A stretch of DNA of 64,000 nucleotides from Macrotis lagotis (GCF_037893015.1 NC_133666.1:459450594-459514593), one strand, 5' to 3'. Shown: positions 11,566 through 22,970, counted from the first letter of the stretch. Notes: generated by a model not told the origin, from the letters alone. Numbers and translations are program-made.

Positions 11566-11738
11566 AGGTGGCTAGGTGGCACAGTGGATAGAGCACCAGC
11601 CCTGGATTCAGGAGTACCTGAGTTCAAATTTGACCTCAGACACTTAGTAATTACCTAACTGCGTGGCCTTGGGTAAGCTGCTTAACCCCATTGCCTTGCA
11701 AAAAACCTAAAAAAAAAAAACACCAAAAAAAAAAAAAC
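11566..11738 (+). mobile_element. WSINE1/MAR-like SINE
   Basis: Complete sense copy (GGTGGCTAGGTGGCACAG ... ATTGCCTTGCAAAAAACC) with a long A-rich tail broken by CACC. The flanking duplication is unclear. Confidence 0.88.
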
Positions 11739-12063
11739 CAGAGAAGAGCAGACCCTGGGAGCCAGGCTGAGCAATCTACCCAGTGAGCTGCTACACCTGT
11801 AAGAACTTGTCTGAGGACTCTGTGGAAAGAGGATGTCCATTGCATGGGCTATTAGGAGTGCTATGTATGGATCTCACATGTGTACCTTACTTGATCTCAG
11901 TCTTATGGATGCTGTGCATTTGTGGGAGAGTGGGTTCCCACTCTCTGGAAGGAAATGAGGGCAGGAGAATTTGGTAGCTACTATTTTTACAATGCTATCT
12001 TAGTAAATGCTTTACTCAGAGCTAGTCATGTCTACCAGCTGACTGTTATTCAGAAGTACACCC
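11739..12063. other. Unassigned stretch
   Basis: Moderate-GC sequence between two SINEs. A chance 64-codon frame crosses it. No family recognised. Confidence 0.4.
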
Positions 12064-12232
12064 CTGCGGCAGCTCGGTGGCGCAGTGAATAGAGCACTGG
12101 CCCCGCAGTCAGGAGTACCTGAGTTCAAATTCGACCTCATACACTTAATAATTGCCTAGCTATGTGACCCTGGGCAAGTCACTTAACCCCATTGCCTTGC
12201 AAAAACAAACAAACATAAAGTTATTAAAAAAA
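12064..12232 (+). mobile_element. WSINE1/MAR-like SINE
   Basis: Sense copy beginning CTGCGGCAGCTCGGTGGCGC and ending ATTGCCTTGCAAAAACAAAC plus A-rich tail. GAAGTACACCCC (12053) and GAAATATACCCC (12236) are a plausible diverged target duplication. Confidence 0.88.
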
Positions 12233-12284
12233 AATGAAATATACCCCAACAGGCAATGGTAATTTGTAACAGTAGAATGGTAGA

Positions 12285-12445
12285 CCTTCAGGGCTATCCC
12301 TGGGACCTCAGGTAGCAATTATCTATCCTTCTGTATAAACTTATGTAAATACTTGTCCCTCTGATTAAGTTGTTAACTTTCTGAGAGTAGCTTCATGTTT
12401 TTTATTTTTAATCTCCAGTACCTACACAATACCAGGAGCAGAGTG
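12285..12445 (+). mobile_element. L2 LINE 3'-end remnant
   Basis: 'GTAAATACTTGTCCCTCTGA', 'GTTAACTTTCTGAGAGTAGC' and 'ATCTCCAGTACCTACACAAT' match the L2 tail order ('... GAGGGCAGGGACTG ... ATCCCCAGCACCTAGCACA'). Confidence 0.45.
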
Positions 12446-13185
12446 GGGAGTCAAACCTTGATCCTTCAACACCAAGTTCCAGTAGTCTACACTAAAAGCA
12501 AACTAACTGTAACTTGCCCCACAACAACTCACTTTGCTCATATTTGATATTGTATTTTCATTTCTATTCATATCTTTAGAGGGATAAGCAAACTTTTTCA
12601 ATATAGTGAAATAATAATTATGTGTTTATCAAGCGATGAGATTCACTTCTATAAGCTACATATGAAACCAGGCTGATAATTTTATTGTCATAACCATAAG
12701 AGATATGGACATGTTATTACATCAAGTTATGCAGCTTGAGAGAACAAAAATTAAAAAACATGATCTTCATCAACCACTATCACAATTTAATTGTTAACCA
12801 CACCTCTGTGACTGGTGCTGGATCCTTCCCTTTCTCCACCCCTTCACTAGTTCATCCCAGGCTTTCCCTCATTCCGGGTGAGTAATTTTGGAACTATAAT
12901 TCTTGAGATCTTGGAGTAATGCCCTACTATTTAAACAAATGTGATTTGGCTGACTCTTAATAGAAATAGACATTTGCCACTTTCCCTAATTTAGCTGCTT
13001 ATTCCTTGGTCTTGATTCCTAGTTTGTTATTATATTGAGAATCAGCTGTTTTTTTCTTGAAGAAATTTATTGAGATACTGTTCTTATTAATACAAAGTTT
13101 ATTTGATGGGTGGGAGTGAAGGAAAATTAATAATAGAAGGGGATAGATGATTGAACATTTTCAGAAGATTTATCCTTAGGGACCC
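12446..13185. other. Unassigned stretch
   Basis: Mixed-composition sequence with no repeat I can name and no open frame of note. Candidate unique sequence. Confidence 0.4.
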
Positions 13186-13600
13186 AACCCAATTCAATTC
13201 AATCCATTCAAGCTTTGATAAAATGCAAAGAACTGTGTTAGGTAGTAAAAATACAAAGAAATGAAAATACCCTCTGCTTTCATAGACCAATATAGATATT
13301 ATTACTTGAGGAGGTAGAAAGCATTATCAATTAGGAGGATCAGGAAAGTTTCCCATAGAACCTGGAACATGAACATGCCCAGGATTCTAAGAGGTGGAGG
13401 TGAGAAGGGAGTACATTTAAGGTAGAGAGAAAAGATGAAAGGCTACAGAGGTCAGGGATCAGGGAGGTGGCTGGAACAAGATCAGAAAGCGAGAAAGGAG
13501 CCACATTGTGAAGATCTGTAGGGACCATGTTTGGGAGTTTGTCTTTTATTCTAAAGGTGTAATACAGAGCCACAGAAAATTCTAGAGTAGAAATTTGTCA
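13186..13600 (-). mobile_element. L2 LINE 3' part
   Basis: Purine-rich antisense L2: 'AGAACTGTGTTAGGTAGTAAAAATACAAAG', 'AGGAGGATCAGGAAAGTTTCCC', 'GATTCTAAGAGGTGGAGGTGAGAAGGGAG' and 'AAAGGAGCCACATTGTGAAGATCT'. These are the reverse complement of the usual L2 tail. The reverse frame 13573-13340 is a chance product of this. Confidence 0.65.
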
Positions 13601-14815
13601 GACCTTGCCAATTGCTGAACTGAAAAATTATTTTAAATTTCATAAGAGGCTAATGTTTTTATTATTTTTTCAAGCATTCAAACCCAACTATACATTACAT
13701 ATTTAATTTTAAAATAAGGATTATTTTAGGGAAGGGAGAGCAGGAAGAGATTGTGTTCAATTTTCAGAGCCTGTTAACTTCAATCAGTTTTGATACCAGC
13801 TACATAAGAAGTAAATATTAGATCAAGCATATGCTAGAAATACAGCATAAAGAGAGATTTATATAATTTGGCTTCTGATTTTGAAACATAGAAGAACTCA
13901 AAGTTTACATAATTTCTCTTTGATTTAAAAAAAGTTTTCTAGATGTAGACAATAATGACTGGATCATACAGTCATGAGAGGTTGTCATTCTGTATTGGTG
14001 TTTCCAGATTTAAATGACTTCCTTGAACATTTTGCAAAAAAGAATTGTGGAGATTTTCTGACCAACAAAACTTAGAAAAACTTTTTTCCAAGATAACACT
14101 TGAAATATCTTATCAGCTTTGAAAAATACCTTGTCCTCATTGTGGAAAAGCAAGCTAAATAACTATCTTGGGAAAAAAAATTTTTTACTAGTTGACTTTT
14201 TTCCCCCAAAATGAGAAAGGGTGTGTGAGGGAGTGGGGGGGGCAGATAGGGAGGGGGAAGGAGTAGATTTGGTCTACTAAAATGAAGAAGGATCTACAAT
14301 GCAGAAAAATGCATTGCTGTCTAAAAAATATGGGTTTTTTTTAGAATAGTGATAGCCTCTGTAGTTAGGTATAGATAACTGAAAACCTATCTCAAACAAT
14401 TACCAGAAGTTTTGCCCATGAATTCAGTTCATATACCCCATCTTATCCTGTAAGGCAGTAGCCAAACTTCTTGGAACCAAATGTAACAACATTCCTTAAG
14501 TTTTAAGCAATACCCAAGACAGCAGATGGAAAATTTTGCTAACTAAAGAAAGAGATACACAAAAGCAATTTATGCCTGGTCAATAAGGAATTGTATTAGA
14601 ATAAATAATTCATTATGTTCAATCATTATATTATCTTCCTTGATTTTTTTCTATAAAGAAAATTTGAATTTTTATTCTTGAGTCGATTTCCTTCTCCATT
14701 CGAAATGTATTGCTTTAATGTGAATTCTTTGTCTTAGTAGACTGTAGTTTTATTCAGCTTGAAGTTTGTCTTTCAAAAAGATAGATACAAAAGGGAGGAA
14801 TTGAGCTAGAAAGGA
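13601..14815. other. Unassigned AT-rich stretch
   Basis: About 1.2 kb with no recognised repeat. It has a G-rich patch at 14220-14262 (GGGGGGGG and AGGGAGGGGGAAGG). Possibly unique intergenic or intronic sequence. Confidence 0.4.
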
Positions 14816-15365
14816 CATAAGCAAACCAAAATATATTGATCTGGAGCATATTATTGGATTAATGGAAAAATCAAGTTGGCTATCAATAGATGAATGATGT
14901 TGTATGGTACATAAGTGAAATGGAATATTATTAATTACTGTGCCTCAAGAAATCATGAATATGGCTAATTCAGAGAAGCTTGGATAGATTTATATGAACT
15001 GGTATAAAGTGAAATAAACAGAATCAGGAAAATGGTATACACAGTGGCTACTACCATAATGTAAATGGAAAGAACAAAAATATCCTACAACAAAAAACTC
15101 CTAAATGCTGTGAAATTATAGTGACCAAACTTGGCCTTAGAGAAAGAGTGAGAAAATTTTTCTATCATCTTCCTTCTTTTTCTGATAGGGGAGACTATGG
15201 ATATAGAATATTTCATATATTATCAGACTCAGTTTGTGACTTAGTTGATTTTTTGCTAAACTGTGGGCAGAGTGATATATTTAGGAATGAAGATGATGTA
15301 AAAATAAAAGATATCAATAAAAATTAAATTTAAATTAAATTAAAATTAAAAATCTAATAAAACTA
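14816..15365 (+). mobile_element. Old L1 3' end
   Basis: 'GAAATGGAATATTATTAATTA', 'AAGAAATCATGAATATGGC', 'GAACTGGTATAAAGTGAAATAA' and 'CAGAATCAGGAAAATGG' follow the last ORF2 codons and 3' UTR of L1. The end is A-rich (TTAAATTTAAATTAAATTAAA). 5'-truncated and old. Confidence 0.7.
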
Positions 15366-15529
15366 AATAGTGACATATAGAAAATGTTAATTCAGCCATA
15401 TCTGCCATTCTTCTCTCTCCCCACATAGGTATTGTGGAAAGGGGAAAAGATTCAAGGTTCAAAAGGAAAGAGAAGGTGACATGAAAAGAACACTGAGTTT
15501 AGAGATAGGAAATTATAGAAATTATAGAG

Positions 15530-15600
15530 TAGGAAGAATCTCAAAGGCTAGATAGTTCATCTCCTTCATTTTACACATGAGGAAACTGAGACTTCTGTGT
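15530..15600 (-). mobile_element. MIR-type remnant
   Basis: 'CATTTTACACATGAGGAAACTGAG' is the highly typical MIR antisense core-side motif. Confidence 0.55.
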
Positions 15601-15603
15601 TGT

Positions 15604-15806
15604 CTATAAACATGCACATATCTCCACCATCTTTAAATAATCTTCACTTGGTCCTATCATCTCCATTAGCTTTGTATCTCTTCCCCTTTATGGTTAAATT
15701 ATGAAAAAAATCACAATTAAAGGCCTTCACTTTCTCTCTACTCATTCTCTTCCAATTCTCTCTGGTTTCTCATTTGCCTGAAAGTGCCTTCTCTAATGCT
15801 ACCAAT
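15604..15806 (+). mobile_element. Second L2 LINE, part 1
   Basis: 'AAAGGCCTTCACTTTCTCTC ... CATTCTCTTCC ... CTAATGCTACCAATGATCTCT' is L2 ORF2, broken by an L1 at the TACCAATGATCTCT site and resumed at 16526. Confidence 0.65.

Positions 15807-15847
<41 letters not shown>
15803..15847. repeat. (TC)n microsatellite grown from an L1 target site
   Basis: About 20 TC units directly continue the target copy CAATGATCTCT (15803-15813), just before the L1 T-run. Expansion of the duplicated site is the simplest reading. Confidence 0.85.
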
Positions 15848-15848
<1 letters not shown>

Positions 15849-16514
15849 GGCTTTTTTAAAAGTAATATTTTATTTTTCTAACTACATGCAAAGATAGTTT
15901 TCAACAATCATTTTTTGGTAAAGTTTTGAGTTTCACATTTTTTTCCCTCCCTTCCTTCCCTGCCCTCTCTCCCTGACAGAAAGCAATCTAATACAGATTA
16001 TACTTATATAATTTTGTTAAACATATATTCATATTAATCATGTTGTGAAAGAAGAATCAAATCAAAAAGGGAAAAACGGAGGGGGGAAAACATAAATACA
16101 ACTTTTAAAAATTGAAAATAGTAAGCTTTAGTCTGCATTCAGACTCTACAGTTTCCTCTTTGGATGTGGATGTGTGTTTTTTTATCTCAAATTCTATAAA
16201 ATTGTCTTTGATTAGTCCATCAGAGTTAATCATTCCTCAATAATCAAACTGAACTCAATAATAAAAGTGTATATAATGTTCTTCTGGTCCTGCTCACTTT
16301 ACTCAGCCTTAGTTCATTCAAGTCCTTCCAGGTTTTTCTGAAGTTGGGCCCCTCCTGATTTCTCATAGAACAAGAATCCTCCATCACATTCATGTACCAC
16401 AATTTGTTTCCTCAATTTCCAATTTTTTTCCTCTACAAAGTGCTCTTGACAAAGATCTGCTATAAATATTTTGTACGTGTGGCGGGGTTTTTTACCCTTT
16501 TTTGTGATCTCTGT
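15848..16514 (-). mobile_element. 5'-truncated L1 3' end inside L2
   Basis: Minus-strand L1 tail. The T-rich start mirrors a poly(A); then the 3' UTR ('TTTCACATTTTTTTCCCTCCC') and the last ORF2 codons. Plus-strand markers are 'CTGGTCCTGCTCACTTTACTC', 'TCTCATAGAACAAGAATCC' and 'GCTATAAATATTTTGTAC'. CAATGATCTCT is duplicated at 15803-15813 and 16515-16525. The truncation lies in ORF2 just past the FVVTKNWK-equivalent region. Confidence 0.88.
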
Positions 16515-16525
16515 CAATGATCTCT

Positions 16526-17692
16526 TGACACAGACACTTTCTCAGTCCTGAACTTTCTTGACCTCTGCAACATTTGATTCTGATGGTCATCTTTGCCTTC
16601 AACAGATTTTCATGACACTGCCTTCTCCAGATTCTTCTTCTCAATCGCCTTTGGTGACTTTTTAATTTGTTAATGATCAGTTAACATGCATTTAGCACCT
16701 ATTGTCTTCTACACACTTTTCAAGGAATTAAAAAAAATGACAAAAGATAGTCTGTACCCTCCAGTAGCTTACAGTCTAATGGTTGGTATACCAAGGCTCT
16801 GTCCTGGGCTCTTTTCTATTTTCCCTCTGTACATTCTGGATGACCTCATCACCTCCCATAGATTCAATGATCATATCTATCCAGATGATTCCCAAAGCTA
16901 TAATATCCAGCCCCAGTTCCCTTGTTGAGTTTACTAATTGCCTTTTGGATAAGCATCTTAAACCCATGTACTAAACAGAACTCATCATTACTCCCAAACC
17001 TTCCTATCTTTCCTACCTCTTTATTGCTGTTGAGGAAGCTACCTTCTTCAGGGTTTGTCACCTCAGTTTCATCCTCAGCTCCTCATTCACACTCACCTCC
17101 CCCCCCAATCTATTCCATTGCCTGTCTTGTCATTTCTACTGGCACAACAGCTCTCATCTGCATCCCCTTCTCTCTAGTTCCACAGCCACAACCATAGTTC
17201 AGATCCTCATCACTTCTCACCTGCGTTACTGCAGGAGCCTCCTAATTGAGCCCTCTCTGACTTCAGGTCTCTGCCCTCTTCTAGGCTAACCTCCACTTAA
17301 CTGTCCAGTCAAGTCACCCTCTTGTTCAATGATCTTTCAGGCCTCCAGGTTCAACCATAGACTCCTGGTTGACATTTCAAACTCTTCATAACTTTTTGCC
17401 TTCTTATTCTTCCAATCTTTTGGAACTTTGTTTCCTTCTGTGTACTTTACTTTTAAGCAGTACTGCCCTCCCTGGGTTCCTGGACATGGCCACCTCCTTT
17501 CCTCCACCAGGAGTCCTCTACCTGCTCCGGCTACCTCTCCAGTTCCTTGAGTTCCTTCAAGACTCAGTTCAAGAACCACCCACTCCAGGAGGCCTTCCCA
17601 TTTCCTAAAACTGCAGATGCCTTTCCTTCCCTGAGGCCCTTCCATTTAACTCTATTGATGCCTTTAATCTATCTACCTGTATTTCCCCCATT
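16526..17692 (+). mobile_element. Second L2 LINE, part 2
   Basis: Follows L2 ORF2 to 3' UTR: 'CAAGGCTCTGTCCTGGGCTC', 'GATGACCTCATCACCTCCCA', 'CCAGATGATTCCCAAAGC', 'CACTTCTCACCTGCGTTACTGCAGGAGCC', 'CTTCAAGACTCAGTTCAAGAACCACC', 'CCCCATTAGAATGTGAGC'. A 100-bp antisense L2 3' end lies within it at 16683-16785 ('TTTAGCACCTATTG ... GCTTACAGTCTAATGG'). The part 17465-17692 has a near-identical second copy at 25182. Confidence 0.85.
16683..16785 (-). mobile_element. Short L2 3' end nested in L2
   Basis: Reads as the reverse of the L2 tail ('... CATGCATTTAGCACC ... AAAAATGACAAAAGATAGTC ... CCTCCAGTAGCTTACAG'). Confidence 0.5.
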
Positions 17693-17702
17693 AGAATGTG
17701 AG

Positions 17703-17876
17703 CTTTTTCTTTTTTTTTTTTTAGTTTTTGCAAGGCAATGGGGTTAAGTGGCTTACCCAAGGCCACACAGCTAGGTAATTATTAAGTGTCTGAGGCCGGA
17801 TTTGAACTCAGGTACTCCTGACTCCAGGGGCTCGTGCTCTATCCACTGCTCTATCCACTGCACCACCTAGCCTCCC
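17703..17876 (-). mobile_element. WSINE1/MAR-like SINE with 12-bp internal duplication
   Basis: Complete antisense copy inserted in the L2 tail, flanked by AGAATGTGAG at 17693-17702 and 17877-17886. Inside, GCTCTATCCACT is repeated in tandem (17836-17847 and 17848-17859), a feature its sisters lack. L2 continues for some 70 bases beyond (AGAATGTGAGTTTCTTGAAG ... CCTAGCCCTGGAAC). Confidence 0.95.
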
Positions 17877-17886
17877 AGAATGTGAG

Positions 17887-17960
17887 TTTCTTGAAGCAAG
17901 GGTTAATGTTTTGCCTTTCTTTGCCTTCCTAGCCCTGGAACATAGTAAGTCATGTTTGTT
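17887..17960 (+). mobile_element. Second L2 LINE, 3' tail
   Basis: 'TTTCTTGAAGCAAGGGTTAATG ... CCTTCCTAGCCCTGGAACATAGTAAGT' is the L2 tail after the SINE. Confidence 0.75.
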
Positions 17961-18029
17961 GACTTGCTGTCACACAGGCAGGGCAGTAAAAGCCAAAGGT
18001 GAGACTGAATGTAGGTTCTTTTTCATTGT

Positions 18030-18190
18030 ATCTCAGAACCCACATCTGGATTCAAATTCTGGCTCTGCAGTTTACCACCTAGGAAACCATTAGCAGGTCA
18101 CTCAACTTTTCTGGGTTTGTTTCCTCAGTTTCAGAATGAGGGAGTAGCCAGATTACCTCTAAACCCCTTCCAGGGCTAGACTCTGTGATG
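18030..18190 (+). mobile_element. MIR SINE
   Basis: 'GGATTCAAATTCTGGCTCTGC', 'GGTCACTCAACTTTTCTGGG', 'TTTCCTCAGTTTCAGAATGAGGG' is MIR order. Confidence 0.75.
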
Positions 18191-18424
18191 ATGTGATCAT
18201 CTCTGAATGTCTTTCTAAAGGAAGGAACCAAGAAATCTGTCCTCTTCACAAAAGACCATGGATTTAGGACTGGAAGGAACTTTAGAAATTGAATATGCTT
18301 GAGTGTTAATCTAGGATCAAAATCCATTTCCCTAAACTTGTTGAATGTGTAGTTAGGAGAGAATTTGGCATTGTTATTGAACACTAAATAGATGACTGCA
18401 GAGATTATAGGGTTTTCTTCTAGG

Positions 18425-18545
18425 AAGGGTAACTCTGATATAGTGGAAAGACTGTCATTTGAATCAAAAGACCTGGGTTTGAATCCTGATTTTGCCATTT
18501 ATTACCTATGTGACTTAACTTACTTAACCATGCCTAAATTTCCTC
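18425..18545 (+). mobile_element. MIR SINE
   Basis: 'ATATAGTGGAAAGACTGTCA', 'GACCTGGGTTTGAATCCTG', 'TACCTATGTGACTTAAC' is MIR order. Confidence 0.75.
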
Positions 18546-18564
18546 TTCTATGAACCAAACATCA

Positions 18565-18785
18565 AAGATTGAGTGCTAGAGGAGACCTCAGAGGTTGTCT
18601 TACTTCCTTCATTTGCATACTAGGAAACTGAGTCTCAGAGACGTGATGAGAACTTGCCTTAGGTTTATAAGTAGCAGCAGCAGCTACTAACATTAAAAGG
18701 CTTTGGGGAGGATCTGGTGAAACATTTATGCACGGTGTTTTGTAAACTGGAATTGGTTATATAAATGTCAGCCATTGTTATTATG
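18565..18785. mobile_element. MIR-type remnants
   Basis: 'AGGAAACTGAGTCTCAGAGACG' (antisense MIR-like) is followed by 'TTATATAAATGTCAGCCATTG', a sense MIR 3' end. Probably two old copies side by side. Confidence 0.5.
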
Positions 18786-19339
18786 GAAAGAAAATGGTTT
18801 TGGACCTAGCTGGTGCTTCCTGATTTACTCAGCAGATAGGGGGTCCATAGTAGGGGGAGAGTTTAAATTGATTTCTTCAAGGATGTACTGACCTACCCCA
18901 CATGAGCTTTCTGTTTCCAGTCTTTACCAATCCTTGCCACTCAGTAATCATTTATTCAATGTCAGGTTGTAGAGAAATACTAAGGGAGACAGAGATGTTC
19001 GACCTTACACTAACATGTTTGTATTAGGTAAGCTTATTTCAGCCCTTAACTATTTTAAAATTATTCCCTTCCATAACTGAATGCATTTTTTCCACTTACA
19101 TTTCTAATTACTCCTCAAGTGAGAAACCTAATATTCTTTGCAATGAAACATTCTCAGAAAAGATCTCAAAAACAGGAATGGTTTCTGTTTTTGTTTTTGA
19201 TACTCAGATTTCCTCATTGAACAGGCATATGCTGAGAACAGAAAATAGTCCACAGTGGCTTCCTCTTATTCAGGCTACACATCACTCAGGCCCGAATTCA
19301 TCAGTAATTTTAGAATGTTGCTTGAATAAAAGTTGCTAA
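18786..19339. other. Unassigned stretch
   Basis: No recognised repeat or gene signal. Confidence 0.4.
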
Positions 19340-19550
19340 ATGGTGTGCTGTATTGTGTGCTGGGACTGGCATCAGGAAGAACTGAGTTCAAGTCCAACCT
19401 CAGACACTTAAGAGTTGTATGGCATGTGTCACTTTACCTCTGTCTAAGTTATCTACAAAATAAGGATAATAATAGCATCTACCTTTCAGGGCTGTTGTGA
19501 AGATTAAATGAGATAAGAAATAGCATTTGCAAAGCATGTAACAGTTTGAA
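19340..19550 (+). mobile_element. MIR SINE
   Basis: 'GGAAGAACTGAGTTCAAGTCC', 'CACTTTACCTCTGTCTAAG' and 'CAGGGCTGTTGTGAAGATTAAATGAGATAA' form a near-complete MIR. Confidence 0.85.
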
Positions 19551-19849
19551 TTACACAAAAGTTATGCCTGAGACATTTGTTTTTAGTGGTAGTGTGCTTA
19601 GGCATACTCCATCTTTGTTTAGCTATGTTTATAACCTAAGTATCTCTTCCAATATCTAACACAGTCACAATAAATATTTGTTGAATGAATTAACATATGG
19701 AAAGCATAGTTTTTCTTCCCTGGGGCTTTTATTTTGGCAGTGATAAAAAAAATCTATGACAAATATAAAGAATAAACTCTTAAGGAAATCAGATACACAT
19801 TCTTCATAATTTAAAAATCTTTTTTTTAATTTTAATTTTATTGATTTTA

Positions 19850-19985
19850 CATGAGAGACAGTATGGTAGAGTGTTGAGGCAACTGGCCTTAGGAATTTGA
19901 ATGAATTGGGTTCTGATGCTGCTTTTGACTTGTATTGACTCTGTGACCTTGAACAAGTGTCCAAAACAATTTTCTAAAACTGTAT
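19850..19985 (+). mobile_element. MIR-like SINE
   Basis: 'GACAGTATGGTAGAGTG', 'AATTGGGTTCTGATGCTG', 'CTCTGTGACCTTGAACAAGT' is MIR head to core. Confidence 0.65.
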
Positions 19986-20850
19986 GCCCCAGAGAAAATG
20001 ACAATTGCATTGGGTCTAAACCTCAATTCTGCTTCCCAAGCCCCTAACATAGCATTTCTATAAAGTGTATTTCTCTGTTGTGGGAAATACCACCCTGAGT
20101 ATCACATCTTTATTGAATTTGCTTTAAGTAATAAAGTATTGCTGAGTCTGTTTGAAGGGCAAAACCTATCCTAAATAGCATTGTTTCAAATAATCTGATA
20201 TTCTCTTTTACATTTTGTAGTACTTTGCAGAATTATATTCAACCCTATGAGCATTTATTTAATACCTACTGGATGTTAAAAAAAAAAACCCAACTCCACC
20301 AAAAGCAACAACTCACCAATACATTAAAAAATATAAAGTTAGATATTTTTCAGTAACCCCATTTCTGACTGATCTCAACTTGTTTAAAAATGATTTGCAA
20401 AGAGGTTGCCCTTCTAAAACTTAGTGATTTTACTGCTAGTTATGACACAGAAGATGTCAGTTTGAATCCTTGTTTGGCCCCTCATTATCATCAGAGTGAG
20501 ACGATGCTGTGGATAGATATCACATGCTTAGTCTAGGAAGAAGGCCCATTTTATTCAGTGCTCTAACTTGATTGGAGTTTGGAATTCTGTGGAAAAATAT
20601 GGAAAAAGTCATTTTTGGCAACCTCCCTTGGAGGAGGTTTTTTCCTCCAATTCACTTCAGTCACTTAGGAATGACCCTATCAATTCATTTTGGAGTAAAA
20701 GAAAGAGAAGAAACAGAATATTCCTGGAGATACTTTTTACTAAATAATTAAAGTTCTTATAAGCACAGAATTGATATGATTCTAGTAAATGCTTCAAAGA
20801 TGTTCAGATTTATATAAGCTCTACTAGTTGATTAAAAGAAATAAAAATTA
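19986..20850. other. Unassigned stretch
   Basis: AT-rich. A short palindrome-like CCTCCCTTGGAGGAGG sits at 20623-20638. No repeat family or coding signal is recognised. Confidence 0.4.
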
Positions 20851-21000
20851 GGGGCAGCTAGGTGGCTCAGTGGATAAAGCATTGGCCCTGAAGTCAGGAG
20901 TACCTGAGTTCAAATCAGACCTCAGACACTTAATAATTACCTAGCTGTGTGGCCTTGGGCAAGCCACTTAACCCCATTGCCTTGCAAAAACTAAAAAAGA
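20851..21000 (+). mobile_element. WSINE1/MAR-like SINE
   Basis: Complete sense copy GGGGCAGCTAGGTGGCTCAG ... CATTGCCTTGCAAAAACT plus short A-rich tail. Confidence 0.92.
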
Positions 21001-21204
21001 AAAATAGAATCATTAAGATATCGTTTTGCTCTCTGTATATGAAAATTAATATGAATAGGAGTTCCAAACTCTATTTCTTGATCTTTACTAATCCCAGTTC
21101 CTCCACTATCACTACTTCCTTTTTAGGCTATGAAATCATTAGTTTGACTGTTTCAAAAGGTCACATACTGGCAATATCCTATTTTCAGGAAAATTTTATC
21201 TTGG

Positions 21205-21350
21205 GGAGGAACATAGCAGAGTAGATGGAGAGATGTCCTTAGAACCATGGAGATCTGGGTCCAAGTTCTGCTTCTGACAAATATAGGTTGTGTGAATCTT
21301 GGGGTAATTACTCAACTTGTCAGAGCTCTAGATATATCTCAAGGAATATA
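21205..21350 (+). mobile_element. MIR-like SINE
   Basis: 'CATGGAGATCTGGGTCCAAG', 'GTTGTGTGAATCTTGGGG' and 'TTACTCAACTTGTCAGAGC' follow MIR. Confidence 0.6.
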
Positions 21351-22970
21351 ATTTGCAAAGACTATGCCAACTTATATTGACAGAGGAAGTTTCCTCACCC
21401 AGACCAATGAAACCACAGGTATAGCCCCTATATCCCTTATATTGGTACTCATATGACTTAGAAATGAAGTTTTTTTGCTTAGTTACTGAATTGACCTGAA
21501 GTAATTTTTAAATAAAGTCAATACTTTTGTAGTTAAAGGAAATTTGTGACGGAGAGATGACTACCACATATCTTACCATTGTAGGTACATTATTTTTCTT
21601 TCTTGGAAAAGTATAATTTTAAGGGAAAAAATCCACTTTGATAAATGTAACTTGACAGCTAGAAATGTGAAGGACTTTTTTTTTTTGTGTTGGAACCTGT
21701 AGGAAAATAGATTTTCCACATCTTCTCTTTTCCTATATCTAGGGGTACTAGCACTAGTGTGCTCAGAAAAATAACCCTATGGAAGTATATGCATTGATAA
21801 TTTGGAGCATAAAATATTTGGGTTTTTGTATTTTAAAAGATATTTTGAAGCCAGATGAGGAGGAGTTGTTGGTTCCCTTTTACTCTGCCCTGCTTAGGCC
21901 ACAAAAAAGCTATAATTCCCAATCCTAGGGAATACAGACCCCTGGGAGAATATGAAGTTACTTCAAGTAGTCAGTAAATACATATGCACAACAAGATTCA
22001 TCTTTCTGACCTTTATTATTATTGCTCTAACATCTAATATAACTATATACAAATAGCATTCTTGTCAAAGCTTCAGATGACAGAAATATGGATAATTTAG
22101 CTTATACCATGAATGATAGTGAAGATCCATAAAGATCTTAAACTAGAATATTGGGCTAAATCCAAGAAGTTAAAATTAAATGGGGAAAAGTGTTAAATAA
22201 ACTCTTAAACTTGTTCTGAAAAATCAACTCTGCAAGTGCAAGACAGTTGAGATGTCACTAAAGGGCAGTTGTCCTGGAAAAAGGTTTTTTTTGGTTGGGT
22301 TTTTTTTTTTAAAAGCTAGTTCAGTGCTTTTCCCAGAGCAAGTGATGAATTCCCTCAGTCAATTGTAATAAACTCCCTAACTGGTTATCATTTCATCTAA
22401 TCCAGTGGTTTTCAAAGACTTTTCACACTTAGTCTAAATCTTTGATTGAATGATACGTGTTTTCACTTATAAGAGAGGTATTGGGCTAGGATTATATCTG
22501 GGATGTACTGGATCCAATTTGTACTGAATTGGGAAAACCAGTTGTTCAGTATTCAGGATAAGCATTTTACCTCAGAAACTGGCAAATGCTACAAATAAGA
22601 GCTCGATTTATTGTTTTGTTGATTATCTAGACTTAAGAAAGTGCTGAAGAAAATGTTAATTGTTCTTAAAAATCTGTCATGCATACATTTTTCCTCCAGA
22701 GATCTGATTGTTGAACATTTACCAATACATCCATCAATCACACCTCAAATATTTGTGATTTAGGGACATAGTGTTCTCTTTTAGGCTTCAGATTAAAAGA
22801 CACTTCCCCTTGTTTCTCTAAATTGTAGAGTTAGAGATAGCATACTAATGTCAGCTTAGCTCCTTCTCACCAATGCCAGTTATGCATAAGAAAATCAAAA
22901 ATAGAAAGCAACATGTTTAAAAGGGAAAATAACAAAACAAATCAAAGAACTTAAAAGTTTAGAAAAGATG
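21351..22970. other. Unassigned stretch, 1.6 kb
   Basis: The longest part of the window in which I recognise no repeat. No open frame above about 60 codons and no RNA gene motif. Candidate unique or regulatory sequence. Confidence 0.4.

Noticed and set aside
17337-17747. Frames of 66-102 codons, repeated nearly unchanged at 25123-25458
   Set aside because: The protein match only reflects the copied 272-bp DNA patch of L2 origin. Frames exist on both strands and have no coding pattern.
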